A DNA stretch of 64,000 bases from Bathynomus jamesi (GCA_023014485.1 JAJOZX010003305.1:152501-216500); one strand, 5' to 3'; shown: positions 9,206 through 19,904, counted from the first letter of the stretch. The notes: generated by a model not told the origin, from the sequence alone. Numbers and translations: made by a program.

Positions 9206-9930
9206 TGGAACAAGACACTCTTCTGGGAAAATTAAATCCACTATAGTCCGAATAAGTAATGGTAAATGACAAACACTATAGTTTTTTATTTTTCATGATG
9301 TTAGCCCGACGTGGGCAACAGGTCACTCGCAAAGAGGCCCCAAAAATAGTTTCCCTCATTAGCTATCTGCAAAGCAGATAGGATCCAGCTTTAGGACAGG
9401 ATCTAGGGGTTACAGCTACACCTAACCTTCTATATTCAGAACCTCAATATGAGCAAAAGACTCTTTGCATTCACGTCGGATTGAATACATCATGAATCCC
9501 ATCATGAAACGGGCATGTTATGTGCCTTGAAAAGTGGACGCTCAATTTTGCCAGTTGAGGTTTAAGTTTTGGTTGTTGGCTAAAAATACTATAGTTACCC
9601 CTTTTTCTTTGATGTATTGAATCCGACGTGAATGTAACGAGTCTTTTGCTTATATTGAGGTCCTGATTAAGTAGGCTAGGTGTAGTTATAACCCCTAGAC
9701 CCTGTCCCAAAGCTGGATCCTATCTGCTTTGCAGAGAGCTAGTGAGGGAAGCTATATTTTTGGGGCCTCTTTGCGAGTGACCTGTTGTCCACGTCGGGCT
9801 ATCATGAAAAATAAAAACTATAGTGTTTGTCATTTACCATTAATTATTCGGACTATAGTGGATTCTTATTCAGAGTACAGTAGTGGATTTAATTTCTCCA
9901 GAAGAGTTCCTTGTTCCATGCATGGTCTGT
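9206..9930. mobile_element. Long fold-back element (~0.7 kb)
   Basis: Arms of roughly 280-320 bp (9206-9490 and 9609-9930) are reverse complements. Shared words include CATGGAACAAG, AAATCCACTATAGTCCGAATAA, GGTAAATGACAAACACTATAG, CTGCAAAGCAGATAGGATCC and TCGGATTCAATACATCA, with scattered mismatches and one duplicated segment in the right arm. The spacer is about 120 bp. It lies inside a 5S-SINE. The ORFs at 9471 and 9729 are arm translations, not genes. Confidence 0.8.
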
Positions 9931-11554
9931 GTGTATCATGAAAAAACCTCAGGGGACCATTCTGAGTTCAACCCCATATACAGTATATATGAGTGCATAC
10001 TCGCTTTTGCAGAATATGAACTTTGTATATTATCAAAATTATATATAATATAAAGCTTATATACTTACATAAGTGCATATATTATACAAAAAGAAATTGA
10101 GTCCAGGTTTAGTTTTATGTAGTAAGATTCCTTTATAAATGTTTTAATACTTTTAATTCTTCATTCTTTCCAAGGTATACGAAAGAAACTCTGACCTTTT
10201 GTTATATATGCTGACATTTACGTATTCATTAAAAAATGTAAAACAGTGCAGCTCAAAGCAAAAGCAAAATTAAAAAGAAATATTTGTTAAGAATTCATTG
10301 TTTAAACTCTTGATGAAAGAGAAAATGGAATTTTCACTTCACATATTTAGTACACCTGTTGGGATTGCAAAATCGGAGCTTTATTAATACTATAACATAT
10401 AGTAAAATTTTTAACATAAATGAAAAATATAAGTTACGTATGATATACAGTCAAATAAGCCTAGGTAATTCCCAGAAAAGAAAAGTGACTGCGCGCACGA
10501 AAAGAGCCGAACAGGTTTCAACGTGTTTGTACTGGAATATGTGACATGTTTTGTCACCCATTGAGATGTGCGAGTATCAGTCACGTGATGCCCTATCTAC
10601 CGTTTCGCCCAATCCTGTATTCATAAAGAGTTTTAATTTTCAAAGAGCATTTCAAATATATAATTAAATGATTTAATCTTGTCAACTAATTCAACTAAGT
10701 TAATTAAATAATATAAAACAGATAGGAATTCGTAAAACACATAAAATAGTGTATGTGAACGTTGTCTGTAAGTTCCAGGTTTATAAAAAAGATGGACGAA
10801 AGATTGCTTCCGCAATGCGAGATGAAAGTCCGAAGTAGGGAAGAGAGAGCGCAGCGCAGAGGGAGATTCATTCAGTCAGTGAAAAAGAGTTTGTCTTAGA
10901 GAGCGGATTGTATACAGTCCATCAGATCGCATTTTCCCTCCCATGTCATTTTCACTTTAATATTTCAACTCGTGCCCGTGGGAAATGGAGCCCACTTTTA
11001 AGATGAACTTCAGATAGTAAATTCAATTCAATTCTACCCTAGGGCCTTTGAAGGGGAAACTTTCTTTTCGGGCCCTAGACCTATTCTTGTCCCGCCCTAG
11101 GCCTTTTTTAATGTCACGCGGGAGGCCTATCCCGTTTGTTTAGGCTTACTTCATTTCCGATGAAGGTTTATCCTCATTTATTAATTGTATAACGTAAGTG
11201 TAATTTAAGTTAATCTGTGAGAAACATAAGATTAAACGTATAAAAACTTAATAGTGTTTAACAGTTAAAGAAAAATTTGGAAATTAAAACGATGAAAAAT
11301 GTTAACCTACTTATGTAAAATTGAAGTTCAAGCTCAAAACAACACAGAGAAAACTAGCTAAATGACTACGCTACCATTACAATTGTCGTACATTTAGTGA
11401 TGCGGCAACATCCTTAATGTCGTGCATTACTGTTGTTAGCGCTCAACCACGAGCGGTACAATGGTTCGAAACAAAATTTGAACCGGTCACTCTGGGGGTC
11501 ACCCTGAAAGGGACGTCACCTTCTGCAGAGAAACACTTTTGGTAGCGAGAAATA
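9931..11554. other. Anonymous AT-rich DNA
   Basis: I see no recognisable gene or repeat. There is a local A+G-rich stretch at 10830-10880 and GGGCCCTAG/CCCTAGGCC words at 11030-11130. The short ORFs at 10359 and 10633 have no recognisable domain. Confidence 0.5.
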
Positions 11555-11640
11555 AGGTGGTCTTCAAACAGACCATGAAAGCTGTGAAAGGAATTTTAAT
11601 CTCCATTTTATTAAGAGTTTGTCGAACTGAAGAGAAATTA
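11555..11640. repeat. Dispersed repeat, inverted copy of 6295-6370
   Basis: GGTCTTCAAACAGACC, GAAAGCTGTGAAAGG and AAGAGTTTGTCGAAC match the complement of 6295-6370. It abuts the MITE at 11645. Confidence 0.7.
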
Positions 11641-11644
11641 TATA

Positions 11645-12033
11645 CAGGGTGTCACAGAAGTCTGGGCTCAGGGAAAATAGACGTTATATTTTTAAAGTGA
11701 AACAAACACATTTCTAATGTCAGTTTTATATATTTCAGGAAAGAAAATACACTGATGGCTCAGTATACCAATCAAGTGAAGGTGGAGTTGGTATAGCTAC
11801 ATGTTTCCGGAAAAAGCCAGGAGACATGTCAGTTATTTCACAAACATGCCTCCATCTGGCTTTTTCTGGAAACATGTAGCAATACATGTTCCACCTTCTC
11901 TTGATTGGTATACTGAGCCATCAAGGTATTTTCTTTTCTGAAATATGTGAAACTGACATTAGAAATGTGTTTGTTTCACTTTAAAAATATAATGTCTATT
12001 TTCTCAATGAGTCCAGTCTTCTGGGACACCCTG
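11645..12033. mobile_element. Palindromic mariner-type MITE
   Basis: The termini CAGGGTGTCACAGAAGTCTG and (complement) CAGGGTGTCCCAGAAGACTG are flanked by TA. The inverted similarity continues through arms of about 178 bp (11645-11822 and 11857-12033) around a 34-bp loop. It has no ORF. The TA duplication and CAGGGTGTC terminus place it with Tc1/mariner MITEs, like 29328-29719. Confidence 0.85.
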
Positions 12034-12256
12034 TATATATAACCGAAAAAGTAGGACCGGGTGGGCGAATGATCATTTCAATATCTTCACTGGAAGGATT
12101 TCTTTACATGGTATTAAGTAAATATAATTTTATTTATGTTAAACACCTTTCTCAATGTTGAACTACAATACATTATAATTATTATTATTATTCACCGAAG
12201 TACTCGCTACATTTGCATTTGGGAGGGTGATAAAAGGAAGTATTTTTCCCACCTAT

Positions 12257-12259
12257 ATA

Positions 12260-12331
<72 letters not shown>
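12257..12331. repeat. (AT)n/(GA)n microsatellite
   Basis: A short AT run followed by about 29 GA units. Confidence 0.97.
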
Positions 12332-12335
<4 letters not shown>

Positions 12336-12666
12336 ATTATGAAACTCATTACAGTATATTACTTATTACTTATATTTGCCATTGTTATTGTTAACTTGAA
12401 ACTACAGCACTGTTCAGTTTCTCTCTTGCCAATCTTGAGAATTTTTTTTGACAAAATCATAATTATCTAGGCAGTTAATTTTTCTCAAGGAAGAAAATAT
12501 ATTGTAACACGAACAGTTCAGTTTTAAGAGGTATCCGGAAAAAAGCCCCCGGAGGAAAAAATCCCCCGGCGGAAAAAATCCCCCGAGGAAAAAATCCCCC
12601 CGGAAAAAATCCCCCGGCGGAAAAAAAAAAACGAGTAAAGCATCCCCCGAGGAAAAAATCCCCCAT

Positions 12667-12840
12667 CTAAATCCCCCATCCCCTATCTCAATTTTTATTT
12701 CAGTTAAACTTTGTCCCCCCCCCCCCTCTAAATCCCCCATCCCCTATCTCAATTTTTATTTCAGTTAAACTTTGCCCCCCCACCCATCTAAATCCCCCAT
12801 CCCCTATCTCAATTTTTATTTCAGTTAAACATTGCCCCTA
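12667..12840 (+). repeat. Three tandem ~60-bp units carrying a 3' splice-site motif
   Basis: Each unit reads TAAATCCCCCATCCCCTATC, TCAATTTTTATTTCAGTTAAAC and a C-rich joint. TTTTTATTTCAG is a good polypyrimidine-AG acceptor. A fourth partial copy (CTAAATTTTTATTTCAGTTAAACTT) lies at 13075-13100, immediately before the ORF. Confidence 0.8.
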
Positions 12841-13097
12841 AACGACGCAGTCAGAATCTTCTAGAAATACGAAATTAATTATAAATTATATATTAAAATC
12901 AATATAAATTTGCTTAAAGTTGGTTAAGTTTTTATTATGAAATATTTAAATGGAATATAAAATATTTCGCTCACAGAAAATAGTTAATTAATAGTTTTAG
13001 TAATTAATAAGTAAGTTTGTTTGTTGGTTACAAGAGAAGTAAATTTCTACGTAGGTTACATTTCTTCTACTATCTAAATTTTTATTTCAGTTAAACT

Positions 13098-13559
13098 TTG
13101 CCTATCATGGAGTTTGTAAAGTCAAATAAAGGGGGATTTAAATTGTGTTTTGAAGGCTACGTCTATGTTAAGCAAAAGGACTTAGCAAATCATGTTGTAG
13201 CTTATGAGTGTGTACAGCGTCGTGCCAATGCGCAATGCAAAGCTAGGCTTAAAGTGAAAGATAATGAAATTGTTGGAAGAGTGAATATTCATACGCATGC
13301 TATCGAAGGTTGGCATAGAAGTTTTCGGTCAAATATTAGATGTGCCCATCCAAATATTTGGGTATTCCTAAGAAGCATACAAAAGGAGCAGGCACTACAA
13401 GAAGTTAGCATGCTACAGGCTTGCGCTGGTCATCCTCCAAAACCCCAGAAGAAGAAGTATAAAGATGCAGCGTCTCGAATTAGAAATATTATTAGCTCCT
13501 ACGAAGATCGTTCCATTTTGCACTTTTTACGGGGCATAGCGTACAACCTTAGCTTTTAA
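13098..13559 (+). CDS. FLYWCH zinc-finger protein fused to MULE transposase tail
   Basis: This is a 153-codon ORF. Residues 1-65 form a FLYWCH-type zinc finger: F(V)KSNKGGFKLCFEGYVYVK, a tryptophan replaced by aromatic/E, C at ECVQRRANAQCKA, then HTH at NIHTHA. Residues about 68-153 match the C-terminal tail of FLYWCH-MULE transposases as I know them: GWHRSFRSNIRCAHPN, LQACAGHPPKPQKKKY, then a terminal LRGIAYNL. The DDE catalytic region between the finger and tail is missing, yet the frame is open, so an in-frame internal deletion is the simplest reading. The ORF may begin at an acceptor at 13089-13090 rather than at the ATG. The product could bind the element's ends but not cut DNA. Confidence 0.8.
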   Translation: MPIMEFVKSNKGGFKLCFEGYVYVKQKDLANHVVAYECVQRRANAQCKARLKVKDNEIVGRVNIHTHAIEGWHRSFRSNIRCAHPNIWVFLRSIQKEQALQEVSMLQACAGHPPKPQKKKYKDAASRIRNIISSYEDRSILHFLRGIAYNLSF

Positions 13560-13808
13560 TATTGGCTCTTAAATGATTTTTAAATTATTTATATCTTACC
13601 TTAGTTTTAATATTGTTTTTTAAATAAAGCATATTTTTAAAGTGACATTAAATCTTTTTAATTTTGATTGCCTTTCTATCTTTATAAAATTTGGTCCAGG
13701 GGATTTTTTCCTCGGGGGGGGGGGGGGGGGGGGGGGGGGGGTCCGGGGCGATGCTTTACTCGGTTTTTTTTTTCCTCCGGGGGATTTTTTCCTAGATCCG
13801 TTTTAAGA

Positions 13809-14189
13809 CGAACAACTTTACGAAAGATGCCGTCACTTCATTAACCACTACTATATCCATAAGTTCTCAATAAAACCTTCCTCGGAAATTTTGCTTGACA
13901 TACCTAAAACTTTTGACTCAATACAACATTCAATCGTAACCAAAACTATCGAACTATCGTACGTAGTAAAGGGCGTGTCATTAGAATGTTCGAGTCCAAT
14001 TTAATTAAGCGAAAGCAATACTCACGATGTCTGATACAGTCTTAGTGACCCAACAAGAAAGAACAAACAGGACGCTCCTCCGTATTTATAAGTAGCACAA
14101 TGCAAATACTGTAAATTATCCTTAATTATGTGAAACGATCACTATGCAGTGCACTTTAAACAAATAAAAAAAAATCCAAATTGAAATGT
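13809..14189. other. Anonymous stretch
   Basis: No gene or repeat recognised between the MULE and the hAT MITE. Confidence 0.4.
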
Positions 14190-14197
14190 ACATATAC

Positions 14198-14483
14198 CAT
14201 AGGCGGATCCAGATTTGGCAGACAGATTTGAGGGTCCCATACATCCTGATTAAACGGGATTCATATTATGTTGCGTACATTCATGTGATATTTTATTACA
14301 AAAAATCAAAATCAAAATACTTTAAACTTGGCTACATTATAGATAGCCAAGGTTAACTTCAGTAGTAAAACCAAAAAGGCATTGATTTGAGCGTCACTAG
14401 AACTGAAAGCTTCTGATATCCATATTCTTGGGCCCCCCAGAAACGTTCGCCCTCCCTTACAGACAATTCTGGATCCGCTAATG
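14198..14483. mobile_element. hAT-type MITE with 8-bp TSD
   Basis: A perfect ACATATAC duplication (14190-14197, 14484-14491) encloses TIRs CATAGGCGGATCCAGATTT and, on the complement of the right end, CATTAGCGGATCCAGAATT. The GGCGGATCCAG terminus is typical of one hAT group. The interior (286 bp) holds no convincing ORF. Confidence 0.85.
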
Positions 14484-14567
14484 ACATATACATAATGCAA
14501 TCATTAATATAGTATCAGCGATGAAAATATTACTAAAAAGCCAGTCTGTATGCAGGGTTTGGGCGTC

Positions 14568-14570
<3 letters not shown>

Positions 14571-14605
<35 letters not shown>
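14571..14605. repeat. (AT)n microsatellite
   Basis: An AT tract immediately before the head of SINE copy B. Confidence 0.95.
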
Positions 14606-14609
<4 letters not shown>

Positions 14610-14890
14610 GTAGTGGTTAGCGTCGCGGGCTACGAATCCATCGGCCCCGGATCGAGACCCGATGACGGCAGCAGGCGCGCAGCAAAACCCAGCTGTTCAT
14701 CCTTCCACACAATAAAGAAAGTGGTTGGTAGATAAATGGGTACCCTGGGTGGCCTAGTGGTTAAGACGCTGGGTTGCTGGTGGGGCGTGGTTCGGGTTCC
14801 ACGTTAAACTGTAGGTCTAAGGTGGAGTGAAAAGCGTGACCTTCGTCAGAATGAACAATTCGGGCGAAAGTTAACCAAAGGTTACCAAAG

Positions 14891-14893
<3 letters not shown>
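14606..14893 (+). mobile_element. Dimeric tRNA-derived SINE (copy B)
   Basis: Head 1 (14606-14680) has GGGTGTAGTGGTTAGCGTCGC and the B-box-like GGATCGAGACCCGATG. A linker CAGCAAAACCCAGCTGTTCAT and AATAAAGAAAGTGGTTGG follows. Head 2 (about 14748-14815) has GGTGGCCTAGTGGTTAAGACG and GGTTCGGGTTCC. The tail reads CCTTCGTCAGAATGAACAATTC. Both heads keep A- and B-box-like promoter words. The element starts and ends inside (AT)n tracts. Confidence 0.85.

Positions 14894-14928
<35 letters not shown>
14894..14928. repeat. (AT)n microsatellite
   Basis: An AT tract separating SINE copy B from a PLE terminus. Confidence 0.95.
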
Positions 14929-14930
<2 letters not shown>

Positions 14931-15066
14931 GATGATTTTCACAATTAAACACGTGAAATGAATGAATGATGCAAATCCACAAGGAAAAAGAAAAACAATT
15001 CCATGGCCTTTCGTGTATTCAGAAGTACACCTCGTCAGGGAATGAAGGGAAAAGGCGAGATGACAA
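14929..15066 (+). mobile_element. PLE terminal fragment
   Basis: TTTTCACAATTAAACACGTG ... TTTCGTGTATTCAGAAGTAC and CCTCGTCAGGGAATGAA are shared with 8797-8984, 26808-26962 and 32067-32200. Beyond about 15066 it is cut by a mariner TIR. Confidence 0.7.
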
Positions 15067-15071
15067 AAATA

Positions 15072-16470
15072 CTGGGTGATCCAGATAAATGGGACCCATA
15101 AAAAAAAGCCAAATATTCTTAATATTTAATTCCTTTCATAAAAACTATATATCATTCGAAAGAGTAGAGTTACAAGTTTATTATGAAATATTTATTTTTT
15201 AAAAATGACTCCTTTCAAATGTGCTCCATTAGTTGCCAAGTATTCCAGTGTTCTCGCTTGTAAGTTCTGCATCACTTTTGCAAGAGTGTGCGGTGGTATG
15301 GCCTGTATCTCATTTGTGATGGCGGCCTTCAATTCTTGCAAGGTCGTTGGATTATTTCTGTAGACCCTACTCTTTAAATATCCCCAGAGATAATAATCTA
15401 AGGGAGAAAAATCCGGAGACCTTGCGGGCCATTCAACGTCTCCAAATCTTGAGATTAACTCGCCTGGAAACGTTTGACGCAAAACTGCCATGCAGTTCCT
15501 CGTGGTATGGCAGGTAGCTCCGTCTTGTTGAAACCAGTGGTTTTCTAGACAAAGATCTCTTAATTTAGGAATAAGGACATCGGTCAACATTTTTTCTTAG
15601 CGATCACCATTTACAGTGACCGTGTTTCCAGTGGAATCCTCGAAAAAGTACGGCCCTATGATCTGAGATGCAGTAAGACCACACCAAACAGTTACACGCT
15701 GACTATGCAACGGGACTTCGGTAATATTCAATGGATTTTCTGTTGCCCAGAAACGACAATTTTGTTTGTTTACAGTTCCATTTAAGTGAAAATGGGCTTC
15801 GTCTGACATAATCAAAGTTGCTAGAAAATTGGTGGTGTCATTTACCTTCTGTTGGATCCATTGACAGAATTGTCGTCTTCGTGCGAAATCTCCATCGTTT
15901 AGTTGTTGCACTGTTTGAATTTTATATGGAAAGAGCATTAAATTTTGCTTGAATATACGGTGTGTTGTTCCATATCCAACTCCTAACAGCTGAGAAGCAC
16001 GTCTGATGCTTATGTTAGGATATCCTGTACAATTTCATGAGTTCTGTTAATGATCTCGTCTATCCTTGCTGTGCGCACTCTTCCAGTTGGTTTTCTTTTT
16101 CCAATGCTGCCCAGTTAGGGAAAAATTTCTGACACACCGACGGATTACTTTCTTAGAAGGTGATTTTGACATCTGAAAATTTGTCTTGAAAGATCTTTGA
16201 GCTGAAACTACACTTCTTCCATGCTCATAATATTGCTCAGTTATGAAACGCAGCTGTTCCACAGTCCATGCAGTCATCTTGAAGGGTTAGTTTTAACTAA
16301 CACTTTTATTTTGTTTTGTATCTTATCTTGTCTTGTATTGTCAAAACCTATACAATCCTGTACAAACTTGTAACTATCCTCTTTCGAATGATGCGTATGA
16401 TTTTATAAAAGGACTTATACTTTAAGAGTTACAGGGGTTTCTTTTGGGTCCCATTTGTCTGGATCACCCT
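15072..16470 (-). mobile_element. Mariner-like transposon, full length but inactivated
   Basis: The TIRs are GGGTGATCCAGATAAATGGG (left) and GGGTGATCCAGACAAATGGG (complement of right, ending 16470), each followed by ACCC. The element is about 1.4 kb and has a single broken transposase on the minus strand at 15192-16277. TA-rich flanks fit a TA target site. Confidence 0.85.
15192..16277 (-). pseudogene. Tc1/mariner (DD36D) transposase, frameshift and stop
   Basis: Three consecutive minus-strand segments make the gene. 16277-16047 is the N-terminal helix-turn-helix part (MTAWTVEQLRFITEQYYEHG). 15938-15597 contains the first catalytic aspartate in LIMSDEAHFHLNG. 15590-15192 contains FQQDGATCH and WPARSPDFSPLDYYLWGYLK, with 36 residues between the last two aspartates. 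A frameshift near 16040 and a stop at about 15597 separate them. The full length of about 360 codons is usual for the family. All three aspartates survive, so inactivation is recent. Confidence 0.85.
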
Positions 16471-16489
16471 TTATATACAACGGGACAGA

Positions 16490-16806
16490 AAAACAAAAAG
16501 ATTAGCACATGATTAATAAGAGTTGATTATCGGCAAAAGGTATTTTAACAGGATACTGTCAATTTTATACATTCCCGCACTGTTATTGAAATTATTTTTA
16601 AAATGGATAAATTCACATTCTAGAATATTCCTTTCAATTATATCTCTGTTTTTAACGAGGGCTTTAGAACTGTCCCACTTGATACTATGATTACATCTAT
16701 ACATATGGTTAAACAATGCATTAAAATTATTTGCTATTCTACACGCATATTTATGCTGTTTTACCATAATATCTAACGTTTTACCCGTTTGGCCTATATA
16801 CACTGC
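16490..16806 (-). pseudogene. PLE GIY-YIG domain fragment
   Basis: Minus-strand 16803-16513 reads YIGQTGKTLDIMVKQHKYAC, then FNHMYRCNHSIKWDSSKALV and ERNILECEFIHFKNNFNNS. This is the C-terminal GIY-YIG endonuclease of a PLE, with the same order of motifs as 32960-33240 (YIGQTGKDFHTRVKQH, LSHCIDWNNA, NILESAIIQLTNNFNIS) but from a different subfamily. The RT domain is absent, because a Tc1 element abuts at 16807. Confidence 0.75.
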
Positions 16807-17490
16807 GTTCGCACTTATTAAGCAGATTACATTTTCTCCAATGTTTTCAAAAGTTTTTCCCCGATTTCAATGAAATTTGAAGCAAATAATCACTATACAG
16901 TATATAGCAGCATTGATGGTATTCATTTCGATAAAATATTTTGATAATTAAAATAATTATCTCATTTTATTGAAAAATATGTAAAATATTGTGTTCCGAA
17001 TTATTAAGCAAGTATTCTATTTACGGATCTAAATGGTGAAAATGGGTAAGAAGAAGGATTTAACGTTAACTGAGAAAAGAAAAATAGTCAAGTTATTCGC
17101 TGAAAATATAAAATCTATTGAAATTGCGAAGCAGTTTGGCAGAGCTTATCGAACTGTAGACAAGTTTGTAGCGGAGGGTACCAAACTGAGGCAGCGAAGT
17201 GATAAAGAAGCTATACGAAAAGTGACAAGGGGGCAAATATCTGTAATCAAGCGCAAATTGCAAAGCATCCATTGTCCTCAAGTAAAGAGGTTTTTGAGCA
17301 GGCTAGCATACATAATGTACCAAGAACATCTCGATGTGGAATCCTCCAAACAATTGGCAAGACGTGTGAACCTACGATTCAGTCACCATTAACACCCAGG
17401 TACAAGAAGCAGCGTGTTGAATGGGCGCGTCAGTACGTGAAAACAGATTTTGATACTGTATTGTTCACCGATGAATGAAAAGCAACCCTT
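16807..17490 (+). mobile_element. Tc1-like transposon, 3'-truncated
   Basis: The segment begins at the PLE break with TTCGCACTTATTAAGCAGAT, a Tc1-like 5' terminus, followed by about 220 bp of leader and the transposase start at 17033. Similarity stops just after the first catalytic motif, and no right TIR is visible. Confidence 0.6.
17033..17478 (+). pseudogene. Tc1-like transposase, N-terminal half
   Basis: Frame 1 (17033-17392) holds the bipartite DNA-binding region: MGKKKDLTLTEKRKIVKLFA, a second helix-turn-helix around RGQISVIKRKLQS, and linker. The sequence then shifts to the frame of 17272-17478, which reads RYKKQRVEWARQYVKTDF and VLFTDE, where the D is the first catalytic residue. It stops there at TGA, but KATLEGLDVW continues the family consensus for a few residues. 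The second D and the E are missing. Confidence 0.8.
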
Positions 17491-19542
17491 GAGGGACTTG
17501 ATGTTTGGTAAAGAAGGTGGATTATATATTATATTAAGCTACTGAAAATCAGCAATAATTCATTTTCGCCAAAAATGGCTAGGTCGCCCTTCTTCTACCT
17601 AATTGTCGATAAATACCTCTCCAACTTAAAATGCATTTTTCTCAAAGATTTGATTTTGGCTAGGTCGCCCTTCTTCCACGCAACGCCTCATATAATGCTT
17701 CCTAAAGTAACGCAACACGAAGACAAACAAGGTCTACCTTCACTATAGACTCATGGTATCATAGTTATATTTTTAAGACATATTATACATATTACAGCAG
17801 ATTTACAATCACTATGTATATCTGTACAGACTCCTTTGATCTTAATTTGGAGAATCCTATCTTGTTTATATTCTGTTCTGTAAATAAATGATGGCTATTG
17901 AAAAATTTGCAAACACCAACTTACTTTTGTTGGTGTTCTCTCTTTGCTAAGATCTTATTATAGCCTGAAACAAAATACTCCCAGGTATGAGTCGGATGGC
18001 CTTCATCTTTTTGGTAAAGCTTTTTGTTTTCAAAAGATTTAATGATACTTTTTTCGACCCTTTTTTGTAAAGTTTGAATCTTCATTGGTTTTATCAAAAA
18101 GTTACATTTAGAGAATACATTATATGGGGCTTATCTTAATATGATGCAGTACTGTATTTGTAGTTGAAGAATATATTAGAAATTATTAGATGAACCTTCT
18201 TCGGCATGGGTTCAGCAGTTGGATCATGCTCTGAATCTTGAGTTTCTGATATATAGGCCTATCTTCCAGATCTACTTGATTATAATACTTTTAGAACTTA
18301 ATTCCAAGAAAATATCATACCTTTGAGAATATTTAAATCTTTCTTACATCTTATCATGTTACAGAAGCACATTTATAACAAACTGATTAGTTTACCTCAG
18401 ATGAAATAAATTAACTGAAAAGTATTTTTCTATAAAGAAATCATACATAAAGTAAATGAGAAGAAGATAGTGGAAAGGTTTGAACTCGGAGCATTAATAC
18501 TGTACAGGAAACAATGGAAAAACTGAAAAACTGTGTAAAGGCTCTTAAAAAGTATTTTTAGTTATAGAGGAAGCAGTCCATCATTCAGGAAACCATAAAT
18601 AATACACCAGTCCATGCAGTGTCTTTCTTCATCATATTCATAGTGTGATACAGGATTAGGTTAACCCAAGCCAGAACCCGAGAAAATGTCACAAAAAGTT
18701 GATGCTTCGAAAAGAATCACGCATGCATTATTATTAGACACGATCTGAGATTAGAAACCTAGAACCATTAAAAATTTCCTCATCTTCTTATTTAAGCGAA
18801 TGTTTTAAGTTTATCTGACAATAAAAATAAATTAATGCTAGAGTAAACTGACTTAATTGAAGATAAAATTTGACACTTCATCTTTTGAAATAGATTATGA
18901 ACAAAGATTTTATTAATGTCAGATAAATATTTATTTAGGCCTACTTTATAATACCTGTCATAACTTTCAAATGTGTTAATCATTTCATCATTCATTAATA
19001 GAATGATTAAAAAAACAGGCCTGTACCCAGGATTTTTCAAGGGGAGATGCAAGGTTTGTAAGAATAAAAGGTGGGAATCATATGAAAAAATTTCTTTCAC
19101 AGTGGTTTAAAATGACGATTATCGTTCGGCATTTTAGGCTTGGTGATAATCGGCAGCACCGCATTTTTCATAAAAAAAAAGAAGAGGGTAAAACAAATTT
19201 TTAAAGTATATCTTTGCTTTAGACTTCAAGTGGATGACCTATATTTTTCTTCTTCTAGATCGATGAAACACATTATTTCGAGACATTTTCAACAAATACA
19301 TAGCAATCGAGAAATTTCAATTGAGGAGATATAGCGATTCATTGTAAGTGCGTCCGACATGACAATAAAAGCGTAAACAATGACAACAATGCGTGGTGGA
19401 GGAGGGTGTGTGCGCACCCCTTGCACCCCCCATTTCGTACGGACCTGTAAAATGCATATAAATCTTGATTTGCATCAACGTTTAATGAATGGTTCTCATA
19501 TACACTTTTTTTTTGTATTTTGTTAAGACTAAAGGCTTAGAT
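17480..19542. other. Anonymous DNA with short repeats
   Basis: GGCTAGGTCGCCCTTCTTC occurs twice (about 17578 and 17659). A block at 17703-17800 matches 23820-23915 in inverted orientation. The rest, including small ORFs at 18792 and 19140, shows no recognisable domain. Confidence 0.5.
17703..17800. repeat. Dispersed repeat, inverted partner at 23820-23915
   Basis: GCAACACGAAGACAAACAAG and TCTACCTTCACTATAGACTC match the complement of 23863-23907. Weaker similarity extends about 40 bp further inward in both copies. Confidence 0.65.
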
Positions 19543-19766
19543 CGGTGGTTCTTAACCCCTGGGTCGCAACCCAAAATTAGGTCGCCAAGCCATTTTGACT
19601 GGGTCAGTAAATTGTCATTTATCATTTATTTATGTTATCCCTAATTATTTTAAGATTAATTATTTATTTTATTATCTATTACAAGTGAATTTTTGAAGGC
19701 ATAGGTTGTCGAGCTAGCCCCGCCACCAGAATTTGGTTCACAGCATTAAAAGGTTAAGAAGGACTG
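19543..19766. mobile_element. hAT-type MITE with perfect 8-bp TSD
   Basis: GCTTAGAT occurs at 19535-19542 and 19767-19774. The TIRs are CGGTGGTTCTTAACCCC and CAGTCCTTCTTAACC (complement of right). The 224-bp interior is non-coding and contains GGGTCGCAACCC. The CAGTGGTTCTTAACC-type terminus is a common hAT end. Confidence 0.85.
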
Positions 19767-19904
19767 GCTTAGATAGTTCATTCTTAAGAAATATTAAATT
19801 TTTACATGGACTTATCTGATCTGATTATCATTATATGATGCTAATTTCCTTGATTACTCTAGTGCATTATTTAAAGAGCTAAAACTACTGAAGCTCAATG
19901 ATAT

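Larger units (their letters stand above)
12530..13799 (+). mobile_element. MULE-like transposon derivative, 1270 bp, 9-bp TSD
   Basis: A perfect 9-bp direct repeat GTTTTAAGA flanks the element (12521-12529 and 13800-13808), the length typical of Mutator-like elements. The TIRs read GGTATCCGGAAAAAAGCCCC (left) and GGATCTAGGAAAAAATCCCC (complement of right). They extend through GGAGG, A-tracts and CGAGTAAAGCATC, about 140 bp in all. Inside the left arm GGAAAAAATCCCCC is repeated in tandem. The interior encodes a FLYWCH ORF (13098-13559). A 25-nt G run at 13717-13741 could be a sequencing-sensitive tract. Confidence 0.85.

Noticed and set aside
13717..13741. A G-quadruplex or regulatory G-tract
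   Set aside because: A 25-nt pure G run lies in the MULE TIR where the other arm has only CCCCC groups; a homopolymer sequencing or slippage error is as likely. Noted, not claimed.
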